Source of the DNA: Inia geoffrensis
Lineage: Eukaryota; Chordata; Mammalia; Artiodactyla; Iniidae
Direction of reading: 5' to 3'
DNA: 64,000 bases
Assembly (NCBI GenBank): GCA_036417435.1
Contig: CM070910.1
Span: forward strand, 18,975,501 to 19,039,500
Below, piece after piece: positions 25,790 to 38,780 of the stretch. Position 1 is the stretch's first letter; each line of letters opens with the position of its first letter. A program made the translations under genes and the position numbers. The notes under the pieces were generated by a model, which was not told the origin of the DNA, searched no databases, and saw only the letters and a list, made by a program, of their open reading frames with translations.

Positions 25790-27960
25790 ATTTAACTCCA
25801 GGGGAGACATTGGCACCCAAGAACTGCCTGTCTGTTCTCTGAACTCCCTGGGGAAGCAATATCTCTTTCTTATTGATATAGATGCCTTTATGTCTACTAA
25901 TCATCTCACTATTAATAGAACATCAAATACCTTGGTTTAATAAAACCACTCAAATAGTGAAAATCTTTAATAATCCTATGCTCCAACATATAACTGGGAC
26001 TTTGAGACTATCATTATAAGAATACATTATTCTTGGTGACACAAAACCCACAATTTTAACATACAGGATTTACTGCCAGACAAGATATGCTATAATTCTA
26101 ACACCTGATCAAATTATATCTGATTTAGTCATGAAAATACCTATACTATGTATAATTTAAGACATTATACAAGTAACAGCTTTTGTTTCAGAATTCTTAT
26201 GGATGAAAGACTCCACAGAAATAGGAAGATGGATTGAAACAGAGCACATAATTATACAGATTATCATAGATACCTAGATCATCACAAATCTTTCTTTTTT
26301 GTGTAAATATGAAAATGTTACACCATGATCTATATGTGTTAACAGCATAGCAATGTCAAAAAAGCATTGTTCATTGTGGTAGGCAGCTTCCAAAATGGTT
26401 CCGAATAATCCCCACATCCTGGGATTCATGTCCTTGTATAATACTCTCTCCTTGAGTATGAACTAGGCCTATGACTTGTTTCTTTTTTATAGAATATAGC
26501 AAAGTTGATGGGATGCCCCTCCTGTGATTGGGTTACATAAGATAATTTCCATCTTAGTAGCAGACTCAGACTCTCTTGCTGGCTCTGATGAAGCAACCTT
26601 CTATGCTGCTATGGTCTACATGGCAAGGGACCGAGAACAGTCCCCATGCAATAACCAGCTAAAAAAATAAAAAGAAAGCTGAAGCCCTCAATTCAACAAT
26701 CTTTTGAGGATTATATCCTGCCAATAACTAAGTGAGCTTGGAAGTGCACCCTTCCACAATCAAGCCTTCAGACTAGACCCCATCCCTAGCTGACAGTTTG
26801 ATTTTAGCTTTGTGAAAGATCATGAAGCAGAGAGCTCAGCTATACTGTGCGTTTCTGACCCACAGAAACTGTGAGATAATAAATGTGTGTCACTGTAAGC
26901 TACTAAGTTTGGGGGTAATTTGTTTAGGGGTAATTTGTTACACAGCAATATATAACAATATTTACCCATTAAAAGCAAATTTACCCAACCTCTTAGTTCT
27001 ATAGCCAATGCTTAGTCTCCTTGCCTAAGGATAATTAATTTCTTGATGTGTTGATGTTATATAAAATAATTGCTGCCATAAAGGTTGAGACCAGCAGTTA
27101 GAAAAAAAAAGGTACTATAAAAGCTAATACTGTTCTAGTACTATGAAAGATAATAGAAATATTTTAGAGAGAATCATGCTAAACAGACTGCTCTAAGAGT
27201 CCTTATAGAGTCTCATATAGAACAACAAATAATTTATTAATAATAACAAATCCATGGAGGAGTTCAAGAATTCAATTGTAGGTACACAAACTCTAGCCAG
27301 AAAAGAGATTCTTAAAAGAAATACCAGAATGATTGTGTTGTAAGATCCATAAGGATAATTCTGGCAAAACCAGCTGGTTATCTCGTAGCACCAGATGGAA
27401 TATCCAACACACACTAGATAAAATTCTGATGGAAAAAGTGAAAGAACTCATTTCAGTAGAAACAAATTGGCCACAAAATTAAACACTAATGGGAAAACAT
27501 TCCCAGGATAGCTGATGTGGCCAGTTCATGCTTCATTTGTAATTAAATTAATCTGGAAAAACTGTAAAGGTCGGGGGCACTGACTGATACAATTACAAAA
27601 GAATCCTTTGAGTAACTCCACTTGCATTGCATACAGTTGTCTCCTTCTATGGTTTATAAATATATACTAGCTTAAATAGTGTATTTATCTTCTGGATGGG
27701 TTGAAGCATTCCCCTATTGTAAAGCCACAATACTTATAATATGATCAGACGTGTAGTCTTAGCAAGCATATTCCAACTTACCAATCTAGTGATACGGGAA
27801 CTTTTCATCGGAACATTTATTCATGAATTTAAATTATATAAGGCTGTCTTCATTCCCAAACCTCTGGACAAGTAAAAGGGAACCTTAATATTACTGAAGG
27901 TAACATCCCTTAGTGATTTTAAACTGAGGTTTGCAGAGAGCCTCCAGAAGCTGAAGGCTC
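25790..27960 (+). mobile_element. Decayed endogenous retrovirus pol fragment, antisense to GRM1
   Basis: Ancient ERV internal sequence with many stops. The integrase part is the firm one. In one frame at about 27529 there is CFIC (zinc-binding-like) and, 165 bp on, GWVEAFP at 27694, a hallmark of gammaretrovirus-like integrases. In a second frame are SDTGTF at 27788 and HSQTSGQV at 27851, matching the conserved block around the second catalytic Asp and the helix that should carry the catalytic Glu, here followed by Lys. The first catalytic Asp also appears lost. A weaker protease-like LFLIDIDAF lies near 25868. The short spacing implies that most reverse transcriptase is deleted. A MaLR LTR interrupts it. 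It is non-functional. Confidence 0.68.
26375..26958 (+). mobile_element. MaLR (MLT1-like) LTR
   Basis: Sequence typical of mammalian apparent LTR retrotransposon LTRs. It opens TGTGGTAGGCAGCTTCC, passes through AATAGAATAT-like and TGATTGGGTTACAT segments, and ends with CAGAAACTGTGAGATAATAA and TAATTTGTTACACAGCAATA. It contains a small internal duplication of GGGGTAATTTGTT near 26911-26940. It lies inside the ERV-like region. The subfamily call (MLT1B-D range) is from memory and should be taken loosely. Confidence 0.75.
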
Positions 27961-29745
27961 ATGAAAGTTAGCTGTTAACCCAAGAAGCCTGAAGCAAGCT
28001 GATGACTACACAGTGGTCTTCTGTGCAAGATTATCTTAAGATTCTTATATAGATCATACCCTCCTTTGTATGTTCTTGCTTATTCATACTTTTCTACTTT
28101 ATTGATAAAAGCTATACAAACCTGAGTTTGTCTTTAATGTTCTCCACACTAGTAATAAGGACTTGCCTAAACCTGGGTTTTGTTAGAGACAATCATTACT
28201 CTAACTCAGTAATTCAATTATATCAAGCCATTGTTAAGTATGTTATAACAATAAGCTTTGTATATGCAAATATTTCACAAGTTCAAATATTTGAAAGAAT
28301 TCAGAAGACTCACAGAACATGCTTATGTCATGTTTTCATTTAAAGGCAAAAGGTAAAGTACAGTAAGAGAAAGTTCAGTTTAGCAGCCAGGGATCAAGAG
28401 GTATCCAGGTGCAAGCTCTCTAGGACCCTTATTCCTACACAAGCATACTTCATCTGTGGATTGAGCTACCAAAATCTGCACAATGAACATTGGTTTTGAG
28501 ACAGCTCAAGATAGAAGTTCTCAGTGAAGTCTTTTATGACCCTCAAGTCATAGAGCCAAGACAACCTGTCTAATAAAATATGCCAGGGGAAATCCATCAG
28601 TAAATGAACTGACTTTGGTTGTCATCAGTGGAGTTTCAAACTTTAAACTGTATATCATAAATCCCAGTGCCCTTAATGTAGCCAGAAACCAAAGACTGAT
28701 ACTCAGCCATCTCAACAGATAATCATAGCGTCTTCCAAGTCTAGTTGTAAATTAAGCCTATCCTATGTAGTGTACTATAGACAAATGAAGAAAAACATCC
28801 TTATGATAGAAGTATAGATATTCTTGTGTTGTAACAGTTGCAGTTTGTCACAACAACACCCCAAAGCAATATACCTACACCACCACTAGGATTACTTTAT
28901 CTCGTGTGAAGATCCTAGATTATTTTCCCCATGTGGAAACCAAAGTTTTCAAGGCCAATCCAGGACCATACAAAACAGAAGCACTTGGGGATTGGGACTG
29001 AACATTTACATTTTGAATAAGCTTCTTAAAAGTTGTTTTTTATTTTTTCCTTTCCTTTCTTTTTTATTTTTTAAGACACCCTAAATTTGAGAAGTGCTAG
29101 CTTTGATATCTTGAGAGAATTAGACAAAATATCCATATTGTCCATATATGTGATGTAATGTACTTACTTGTTCTGTTTTGAGGTTTAAAGAGAAGAGTTG
29201 CCCCACCCCCAAGTGTGTTTGGGTATTCCAAGACTAGAAGGGATGGCGGTTAAGTTCAACCAGTGGTAAAGAGTAAGTGTCCTGAGCCTACCTGACCCCC
29301 AGCACCCAAAAGGAGAAGACTTTAATGGGAGTTGTGCATACTATATCTAAAGCGCAGAGAACTTAAGGACCTGGCAGTGTCTATGCTTAGAGTTACCCTA
29401 CACAATCCAGAACCATTGGACAAGTCAGTTTCCTCCAAGCAGACTACAAACTACTGAGCAAAATACAAGAGAAGTAGTAATAACTCTGATCTGAGGGCAA
29501 TGGGTTACTCCTAATTTTTGAAACAAACATTGGCTCACTAGTAAGATCCAAAAGCATTGGAGGAGGCTAAAATTTAATATCTGACTTCTTTCCAATTAGG
29601 TAAAGACAAATTTAATATGAGCCAAGAAATAAAGATAGGCCACAATTATTCTACCTACAGTGTGTTGGGGCATTTAATAACATTTACAATAGTACTTCAT
29701 GATTGCATAAGGCTTCATTGAAATGCTTTCTTTAACATTATTACA

Positions 29746-29827
29746 TTAATATAAATTACCTACAAGGTGAAATTATTATTTAATGTTTAATATAAATTAC
29801 CTACAAGGTGAAATTACTATTTAATGT
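29746..29827. repeat. Tandem duplication, 2 x 41 bp
   Basis: Unit 29746-29786 (TTAATATAAATTACCTACAA...) is repeated at 29787-29827 with a single mismatch (ATTATTATT versus ATTACTATT). Confidence 0.95.
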
Positions 29828-30956
29828 TTAACTCAATGTCCCTTCCTCTGTGAAGATTTTTCTCTTCCCAGGGAAAAATGATTGCTTTTTTTCTCTGTAC
29901 TTACATGAAATTTTGTACATACTCCTGTTGCAAGGCTTATAATTACCTGTTTACATGTCTGGTTTCATATGAAGCTTCTCTTCCAGGATATAAACCTTGT
30001 TTCATTCACCCACATGTCCCAGTTTCTCAAAAAAAAAAAAAAACAAAAAATACCTGGCATGAAGTAGGTGGAAGTGTATAATATAAAAGTGAATAAATGA
30101 GTAGATAATATGAGAGGTGGCAGTAACTGTTGGATGGGGAAAAATAGTTAAAAAGTTAATTTCTATAACTTAGTATCTTCTATTTTTTATTGATGAGATT
30201 TAGTGTAGTCTGACTTTCTGAGGAATTATTTTATACTATTTGACTTTTTAAAAGGAGTAAGTTGCATTGGATTACATATAATTGGCCCATAGATTGTTAA
30301 ACTACTGTCAAGTTGTATATCATGGCAGAAGACATCCCTGTTTATGCATCATAAAAAGTAAAGTGTGAAATTTAAATGCTGAATTAAAATGTGCATATTC
30401 CCAAGAAGAAACTATGAAAAATTTATTAAAACAGCTTCAGAAGTCACTTCCTCTAAGAAATATACAATATTTTTCTTCATAGCCAAAAAATAACATATAC
30501 TAATGAAAACAAAAACTCACTAACATGTTTTTATTCATTAATATTAGAGTCTTTGAAGCATATATGAAAAGTAGCTATCACATAAAATGATTTTAAGCAT
30601 ATTTTAAACAAACTTCACCTTCAGTAAAAAACACTATTTTCCAAAGAGATTGATTTCTCATTTTAACTAAAATTCAGTCAAAAAAACTACCCATGAAAAT
30701 AAAATACCTACTTAAAGGCAATGCATATACTCCTCTGAATATTTTTACTGATTTTTTTTATATTCTCTCTCTGTGAGCTTTATCTTTTCACAACTACTGC
30801 TACTATGGCAACAATCAAAAACACATTGCCATGTACTGCGCCCTTGCTCCGAGCCTGACATGGCACCAAGTAAGTGGCAAATTAGATCTCATTTTCCATT
30901 CATGTGTAAGACTGGAAGGGATGCAGAAACAGTAGGTGTCATTAAAACTAAGTATA

Positions 30957-31401
30957 GCTGAATAATATTCCATTGTATATATGTACCACATCTTCTTTAT
31001 CCATTTCCATATGCTAACACATATACATGGAATCTAAAAAAAAAAAAATGGTTATGAAGAACCTAGGGGCAGGACAGGAATAAAGATGCAGACGTAGAGA
31101 ATGGACTTGAGGACACGGGGAGGGGGAAGGGTAAGCTGGGACGAAGTGAGAGAGTGGCATGGACATATATACACTACCAAGTGTAAAATAGATAGATAGT
31201 GGGAAGCAGCCGCATAGCACAGGGAGATCAGCTCGGTGCTTTGTGTCCACCTAAAGGGGTGGGATAGGGAGGGTGGGAGGGAGACGCAAGAGGGAGGGGA
31301 TATGGGGATATATCTGTACTTATAGCTGATTCACTTTGTTATACAGCAGCAACAAACACAAGAGTGTAAAGCAATTATACTCCAATAAAGACGTTAAAAA
31401 A
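30957..31401 (+). mobile_element. L1 3' end with 5' inversion
   Basis: A short L1 insertion made of two joined pieces. The first (about 30957-31006) is antisense to L1 ORF2, reading AATATTCCATTGTATATATG. The second (about 31008-31401) is the sense end of ORF2 plus the 3' UTR, and closely matches the 3' UTR of the 13.5-kb L1. It ends in an A run. The opposite orientations are the signature of twin priming. A 7-bp AAGTATA at 30950-30956 and 31402-31408 may be the target duplication. Confidence 0.9.
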
Positions 31402-32954
31402 AAGTATAAATGAGTATGAGAGATGCATATTCTGAAAGACCTTAAGTATAAGACTTACAACATAATTTGGATACATGATCCAAAAGTTGCCTTTTGTTAT
31501 CAGATAAAGGCAGTCTGAGCTGTTGCTTTGCTCAACTCATTTGAATGTTAAAGTGATTTTTACACATATGATGGATGATAGTAGATTAAATTCTCTAGAA
31601 AGATAACTGCATTAAAATTCGCCTATTTATAATCAAGGAGGATATTTTTTAAAAGTTTACTCAGTCAAAGAGGCTTAATCAATGACGGTGATCATTTGGC
31701 AGTGGGCAGACAATATATCCACAGCGGAAGATCTCTAGGGAGTAAAACATATGACTTTGAGTTCCTTTATTATAACATATTAGATCTTTAAATTGTTTTT
31801 TGTATTTTAATGTTTTAAAGTTGGACAGAAGTTCTTTATCATGTATGAGATAAGCTCCCATTTAAAGGGAAGATGAAGCAGTAGGAAAAGTTGGAGGAAG
31901 CCCCAAAAGTGTAGACAAGAGGAAAACTCTTGTACCTCAAAGCCAGGACTTCTGACGCTTAAGATTAACATTAGAAAGGTGATGGTTTTGTCTCTGAGCC
32001 TCTTCCTGGTCAGTTGTGGTCTCAGTCAAATAGCTGAGGGCTGACTCTGAAGTCAAGCCCGGTTCTCAAGCACAAGGGGATCTTGCGATCTAAGGGTTGA
32101 TCTAAGGGGACGGCTTTTTCCAGATGAAAAGGACCAGCAGGAAGCACACTCTACAAAGAAGGGTACAGTTGTGAAAAGAGACACAGTACAAGTGGGAAAG
32201 GAGGCCTGTGTCCAGAATGAGGTTGGAAAAGCTTTTCCAAGTCAGTCCATTGGATGCAACCATGAGATAAATGCATAGTGAAAGGGCATTAGACCCAGGG
32301 ACAAAAACCCCTAGATTCTAGTGGTAGCTTCTCCTATTGAGGATCTGTATTGATGTAGATGAACCTGGGTGAGTCCCTTTTTCTTTCTAATTCTCTCAAT
32401 AGAACAAATATTTATCAGGCAGCAATTATGTTCAAGGCGGTATCAGGCTATGAGCCAGAGAGTAACGTTTCTCAAGGGGTGGAACAGGGGCTAAGTGCTT
32501 CAGAATCTGCTGGGTCTTGTCTCAGAAACAGTGAATGGGAGTCTCTGTAGATGGGTAACTCCCAGGTAATTTTTAGGCACACTGAAGTTGAAAACCAGTT
32601 TTCAGCTAGAGAATAAAGAAACAGGTGAGGTATAGTTTGTACCTTCAAAAATATTCTGATCTAATTTCTTTTCATTTAAAAATGGCCTTTGTACCAGGTG
32701 GTTTCTAAAAGCTTTCTGATACTCAGTCTATTTTCTAACAGGGTTAACATTTTACAAGGTCTCTCACTTACAAAGTATAATTTTAATTATGTGACCTGAT
32801 TCTACTCAGCCAGCCATTTTTGATGCCGGTTGAATAAGCCACACAATTTCTTAGTTTCGTATTCTTATTTGGGAACAAGTCAAAAAGTAAACAGCAATCA
32901 TGAATGTTACCCTAATGATTATCAGCAGCACACAGGGAGGCATAGGATCAGCAG

Positions 32955-33080
32955 TCAATGAACTACGACCTGCTTCTAACTAGTTGCGTGACCTTGGGCA
33001 CACAATAGCACCTCTCTAGGCCTCAGCTTTGTCGTTCTAAAATGAGGGATTGCATTACTCAGATGACAAGGTCTCCATGA
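32955..33080 (+). mobile_element. MIR SINE fragment
   Basis: Core wording GTTGCGTGACCTTGGGCACA, CTCTAGGCCTCAGCTTTGTC and AAAATGAGGGA identifies an ancient MIR. Confidence 0.8.
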
Positions 33081-33309
33081 ACTCAAAGACAAAGTTTCTA
33101 TGGCTTTTTCACTTTTAAAATTTTTGAAAAGTAACTGTGAAACACCTCTCATCTGTGAACTCATACCAGGGTCTTTGGAAATCAAAACTTATATACCTGA
33201 ACATTGCTCTTGGGAAGCTTATAAACTCATGTAATCCATCCACAGGAGTCCCATTGATTTTATGAGTAAATCATCTCTTGCATTCATTTATTCCTCTCCA
33301 TTGCTGTAG

Positions 33310-33905
33310 CAGCTGCCCTAGCTCACACCCTTTGAATTTACTCACTTGGACCAACATAATAGCTTCCTAACTTCTCTCTATTTTCAGTCTAGGCTCACTA
33401 CTCTCCTCCATACTACCGCCAGGGTCATCTTTCTGAGACACAGATATCATGATGTTATTCACCACTTGAAATTCTTCAGTGGTTCTCCTGTGCTTAAAGC
33501 CAAAATCCAAACAATTTATAAAAAGGTCCTACAGAAGCTCCTTACCATTTGCTGCCAGTGTACTCATCCAGTCTCATTTCTGACCACGTATCTACTAGGC
33601 CTTGCATTTACCAAACAACCCCATATACTTGTTCCATGGTTTTCTCCAAATGTATTACATGCTTTCATGTTTCCCATGTTCTACTTTCTGTCTGGAATTT
33701 CTTTCATCTCCTTATCTGCCTAACAAACTTTACAGTAGTTTATAAATATCTCTATTGTAGTAATAACTATTTTATTTTATACTTTTACATGTTTCTTCCC
33801 TGATATATTTTAAGTAAATAAAGCTGGGGCTGTGTTTCACTTATTTTTGTACCTTTACATCCTGCAATAGTGCCTCATATATAGATGTTCAAGAAATATT
33901 TGCAA
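33310..33905 (+). mobile_element. L2 LINE 3' end
   Basis: L2 tail on the plus strand with ACTTGAAATTCTTCAGTGG, TAAAGCCAAAATCC and the closing GGGGCTGTGTTTCACTTATT, ATAGTGCCTCATATATAGAT and TTCAAGAAATATTTGC. Confidence 0.75.
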
Positions 33906-34192
33906 ATATAAATTCAGGTGACTAGAAATATCTTCAGATAAAATTTTTAAAAAGAAAAACAGGAACAACTGGTATACAAGAATAACCTCTGAATACACTT
34001 TTATATTTAAATGAACTTTTAATATAGATTATGGAAAACGTAAAAGAGGTTTATGTGTACACTTTGACATGAGCAGTAACAATGTAAATAAACATTGAAA
34101 AAGACATGAGATAATCACTATCATTTTAAACAATAGGCACATTGGAAAGGTCAACAGTCAGGGACAGGGCTTACAAGTGAGGCAGCTCTTAC

Positions 34193-34319
34193 CTGTTAGA
34201 TCTGCGTTGGGCCACCATCCCAAGTCACAAGCTTTGCAGGTGAATTCATCTTGCACATATTCATTCTCTTTGCAGGCAGTGCAAATCCAGCAGCAACTGA
34301 CTTCTCCTTTCCGTATGAC
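34193..34319 (-). CDS. GRM1: GRM1 coding exon, residues 535-576 plus first base of 577 (cysteine-rich domain)
   Basis: Third GRM1 exon in transcript order. It lies between an acceptor ending TTATAG and a GTAAGA donor. It is 127 nt: 42 codons plus one base of Gly577 (entry phase 0, exit phase 1). The peptide begins VIRKGEVSCCWICTACKENE and ends WWPNADLT. It is rich in cysteines (CC, C..C, C..C), as expected for the rigid linker that carries ligand-induced movement from the Venus flytrap to the membrane domain. All cysteines expected from the family appear to be kept. The following intron, before the seven-helix exon, is 10,953 bp. It contains an L1 3' end, a MaLR LTR, an ERV pol remnant and a CHR SINE. 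Confidence 0.97.
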
Positions 34320-35472
34320 CTATAACATAGCAATATTTCATATGCCTTACAGACCGCTTCTCCAGAAAGACATTATTTTTTTTCAGATGAGGACTTGCTT
34401 CCAAACTATGATTTTTTTAGAAAAGTAACTTTTCAAAAAATCATATATGTCAAGGAACTTTAAATACATGGATTGGGATATACCTTATTGTACCAGAGTT
34501 CAGATGTGAATTTCAGTTCATTCCATGTTGGATTTGGAAGCTTTTCAATAATAATTTCTTTTATAAAAGGAATTAAACAGCTGAATCGTATCATTATGTA
34601 TATTAATATGTATTAATAATTCTTAGAGAAGTAAAAATACATTTTTCTTTTTATATTGTTATAAGTTCCCTGATTTGTACTTTCATAATGTCTAATATGC
34701 TGTTAATCCCAACCATTAAAAAATTATTTCTAATATACTTTGGTTTTCATTGTATAAATTCTATTTTATGTTCTTATATTTCCATGTGTCTTCTCGTGAT
34801 ATGCACGTTTTCTTTTAAATCCTTTCATATGTATTTACAGTAGGTATTTTAATTTGACTTCTAATTCCATCATCAATATAATATCTGGGACTGTTTCTAT
34901 TGCTTGCTTTTCCTTCAGGTAATGTGTCACATTTTCTCGCTTTGTCACATGTCTAAAATTTTTTAACCAGATGCTGGACATAAGGTGTAGAGTGCTGGAT
35001 TTTTTTCTTGAAGTAGTATTGGCCTTTGTTCCAGCAGGCAGCTAAGTCACCTGTGGCTCAGTTTGAGTCTTGCTTTTCATTTTTTAGGGCAAGTCTAGAA
35101 TAGTCACTACTCTAGGAATAGTTTAGCCTCATTATAAACTATGACCCTGCTGGGATCTCTACTTAACTCTGTGTATTCAGCAAAGCGTCTCCACTAGGGC
35201 TTGTAGAAACTGGGACAATTCTTGGCCTTGTGTGACCTCTGGGAATCCAGCTCCCCACTAATTGTTCTTTACCTGGACATTCTGAATTCTACCCTGCTCA
35301 TACAGGTTCAGTCAAACACTCATGAAAAGTCATATGCCAACCTCTGGGACTCTTTTCTGCATAGATCCATCCTCTTCCTTCCTCTGCACTACAAATTCTG
35401 GCTGCCTTGGCCTCCTTAAACTCTGATTTCTGTCTTCTTAAATTATCAAGATAGCCAAGCTCTGTTTGTGTT

Positions 35473-35688
35473 TTTTTTTTTTTTTTTTTTTTTTTCCGGT
35501 ACGCTGGCCTCTCACTGTCGTGGCCTCTCCCGTTGCGGAGCACAGGCTCCGGACGCGCAGGCTCAGCGGCCATGGCTCACGGGCCCAGCCGCTCCGCGGC
35601 ATGTGGGATCTTCCTGAACCGGGGCACGAACCCATGTCCCCTGCATCGGCAGGCGGACTCTCAACCACTGCGCCACCAGGGAAGCCCC
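35473..35688 (-). mobile_element. CHR-type tRNA-derived SINE
   Basis: Full copy in the sense of GRM1 with a tail of about 25 bases. An exact 13-bp duplication, CTCTGTTTGTGTT, occurs at 35460-35472 and 35689-35701. Confidence 0.95.
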
Positions 35689-36714
35689 CTCTGTTTGTGT
35701 TCTTTCTCACTAAACAACAACTAGGAAATTGCCTCCAGACAGAAGGCCAGAGTGATTTTAGGGTTCACCTTGTTTGTTTCCTTTCAATTCCTTGAATTCA
35801 AGGTCATGCACTGTTTTCCAATGTCTGAACATAGTTATTTCATATATTGTGTCAAGTTTTCTGGTTGTTTACAGCAGAAGACAAAGTCTGTACTCTGTTA
35901 CTCCCTCATGGCTAGAAACAGAGGTCCCTCCCTAACACATTCGACATAATCAAATGTTCTCATACGTAAAGTCAGAAATTAAACTGTAAATATTGCCATA
36001 CCTTAAAATCATACAAACTCTATCCTTTGTGAAAATAAAATTATCTTCTTGCAAATCAGGTCGAAATTTATACCACTATTTTAGAATTACATGAAAAATA
36101 TCAAATGACATTATATTTTCAGAAACTGTAAAAGGTTTCCTTTTTCTTCTTTTACTTTCAAATAACTTTAGAAAGTAGACTCAGATTAAGTCTTTTTGAA
36201 AAATTCACACCTATCCTCGGAATAAGCATGAGAAATCTATATTCCAAATTATAAATTTTTCTAAGCGCGATGAGAAAAATTGAATAAATGAGTACTGCTT
36301 TTTACTTTAATGAGTATAAGAAGTACAAAATAGTGTATATCTCTTCAGTCAGCTTTATCTTTTTCCTAACTATAAAATGAATACTATGAATGAGACAATT
36401 TCAAAAGATAATAATGCTAAACAATTTATTCATGCAGAATGACTGGTGAAGGTAGATCCTATGAGTAATTGGCACATGGAAAGTATTTAATATTAGCCTT
36501 TAAATGACTGAATAAATGAATGAATAATTGATTGGCTTATACCTCTAATAAATAATGAAAAAGGAACTGCTCAAATGGAGTTATTTTTTTATTACTTCTT
36601 ATTCAGCCACCAAATATGTGCACTTTTGCCATACAATGTCTAAAATATGGGATTTGTCTTTTCTATCTCTTAGCCACCCCTCTAGACTCAGAAAGCTGAA
36701 TTCTGGTCCCTGTC

Positions 36715-36905
36715 TCCTAGTCATATAACGTGCCTCTAATTACTTCTCACTCCAGAGTTACATGCACACAGCTGCCAAGATCATCTTGATGGCCTGTGGG
36801 CTCCTCAAGAGAAGGGAATCATGCCATACTTTCATTGTTTTCAGATCATAGTCATCAATAAATGTACCAAGAACACACAGTAGCTGGCCAATGAACGAGT
36901 ATTGA
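36715..36905 (+). mobile_element. Possible L2 LINE fragment
   Basis: Short segment with CTCACTCCAGAGTTACATGC and GTGGGCTCCTCAAGAGAAGG followed by ATCAATAAATG, similar to an L2 3' tail. Confidence 0.4.
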
Positions 36906-38639
36906 GTTGAATCTTTTTTAAAAATGTAATTAGGCCACTCAAGGAATGTCAGTGTCTCCCTTTTCTAATACCTTTGAAATATAAGCTCTTTGGTCAGTGA
37001 TTCACTTAGTCCCTGGTCCTTGTTTCTGCACCTAAGTTTGACTGTTAATAATCTCTTACATAAGTCCGCCAAACAAGGAAGGCAGCCTCTGTGCCATCCC
37101 CTGCTTACATCCTCATTAATCTCCACATAATTGTTTGTTTTGGAGGGAGATTTCAAGTAGGGCAGATACATCATCTAATTTGCTTTCCATCTGACTTGCT
37201 TTCTACAAGGATTATTATGGCTGCTGTTTAGAGAATAGATTTTAAGAAGGACAAAAGAGAGAGAGTGTGTGTGTTGCTTACTCCATGGCTTTAACATGCA
37301 ACAATAAAGAAATAAATATATTTTAATAAAAGAAAGGATATTCCTTTCCATTTAGAATATCATCTTTCCTCCATCAGCCCATCTATGTCACTACTTTCGA
37401 GTCCTGACACATGCTCCAGGAAGTATTTCTGGTGCAGTGAGCCCTTTGAGACATTACCTTATTTGGAATTCCCTATAATTAAAATATACTTGGTATTTTA
37501 TTACCACAAGTTAGTTAGCTTTTGTCCTCTAGTTGTTTCACATGTATATGGTAGATATGTTTCAGATACTTTAAAAAAAATTCTTAAATTATTGTCTCTA
37601 TGTTTTAATCTCCCCCATATCACAGGTATTGATATTTTAAATTATTTTTATACTAACTGATATTTCTTTAGCATGTAGTGTACACTCAATAACTGAATAA
37701 TGTATTGTCTCATTTTTGTTACTGTAAAACACTTTTTATGACAGCTCCGAGTCATGATAAGAGATTTGATATTTCTCTGAAATTGCGCTTGAAAGACCAA
37801 GACTTCCCAAGACACAGGAACTGTTTTGATTCCTTTTACATCCTGTGTACGTGATGCTCTGTTTATTGTTAGTAAGACTAGATGACCTGCTGCTTCACAC
37901 AAGGTTATGATTCAATTCCATATACACTGTAGGAGTCTTAAAGTATTTATGACATAGGAAATCAAGGGTTAACTTTACGACTACGTTTCTGAAGTAACTT
38001 GAAATGGATTTTTTAAATTTAGGCTTTGTTTAGAAAAAGGACAAAAGAAAGAAAACAGCATCGAGAGAATATAATGAAGGAAAAGTAATGATAAATCAAA
38101 GGAAACAGAAATTTGCTTCAGAAGAGAAATGCCTGGAAGACTAAACAGAATAAAGACACTGGTCCTACCTAATTAGGACTGTAGGAAACTCAACTGAGGG
38201 AGAGAAGGGCTAGTCCTACCCTCCTGTGTCCCCATGGCACCCAGCATGAGAGCTTGGGCAACAATGGACTCTAATTGCGGATACAATTTTTTCCAGCTAC
38301 ACTATGAGTTCCTCAAAGGAAGGGGCCATGGTTAAGTTTCTTTTGCATTCACAGTGCTAGCATAGTTATTGGTACATATTAATTTTTCAATAATTACTCA
38401 ATAATGTATGTGAAAGAAAAGAGGGAAATAATATGGAGTATTACATAAAGAAAAGAAATGAAAATGAAGAATTCAAAGAGAATAAGAAATAGGAGGAAAT
38501 TGAAGAGAGCCTTGAAAGAATTATAGAAAAATATCAGTTTAGGACAACCCCTACGTAGTAATTTATTACAGGGGAAATGTAACAAAAATCATATAGGAAT
38601 AGAAAATGATCACAAAAATGGACATACATTGAACGAGAC

Positions 38640-38780
38640 CATGTGCAAGGCCCTCTGTACAGAATTACACTAAACCTCACAACCACTCGATGGAGTGAAG
38701 TTAATTATTTACATTTTGCAGATGAAGAAACAGCTGCAGAGGGCATCAGTAACTTGTGCAAACCTCAGGCACATTATCAC
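38640..38780 (+). mobile_element. MIR-like SINE fragment
   Basis: Contains TTTACATTTTGCAGATGAAG, AACAGCTGCAGAGGGCATCA and GTAACTTGTGCAAACC, typical of MIR/MIRb tails. Confidence 0.65.

Larger units (their letters stand above)
23240..34192 (-). other. GRM1: GRM1 intron between cysteine-rich and seven-transmembrane exons
   Basis: A complete 10,953-bp intron with GTAAGA donor and CACAG acceptor. It contains an exact 46-bp tandem duplication, a CHR SINE, a decayed ERV pol region interrupted by a MaLR-type LTR, a 41-bp duplication, a twin-primed L1 3' end, and MIR and L2 fragments. The stretches 24620-25780, 27960-29740, 29830-30950 and 31410-32950 contain nothing I can name beyond AT-rich DNA. 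Part of 27960-28600 could be further ERV remnant. Confidence 0.85.

Noticed and set aside
25848..25920. Retroviral protease active site
   Set aside because: LFLIDIDAF is only loosely protease-like and there is no supporting downstream block. Kept only as a weak note in the ERV entry, not as its own feature.
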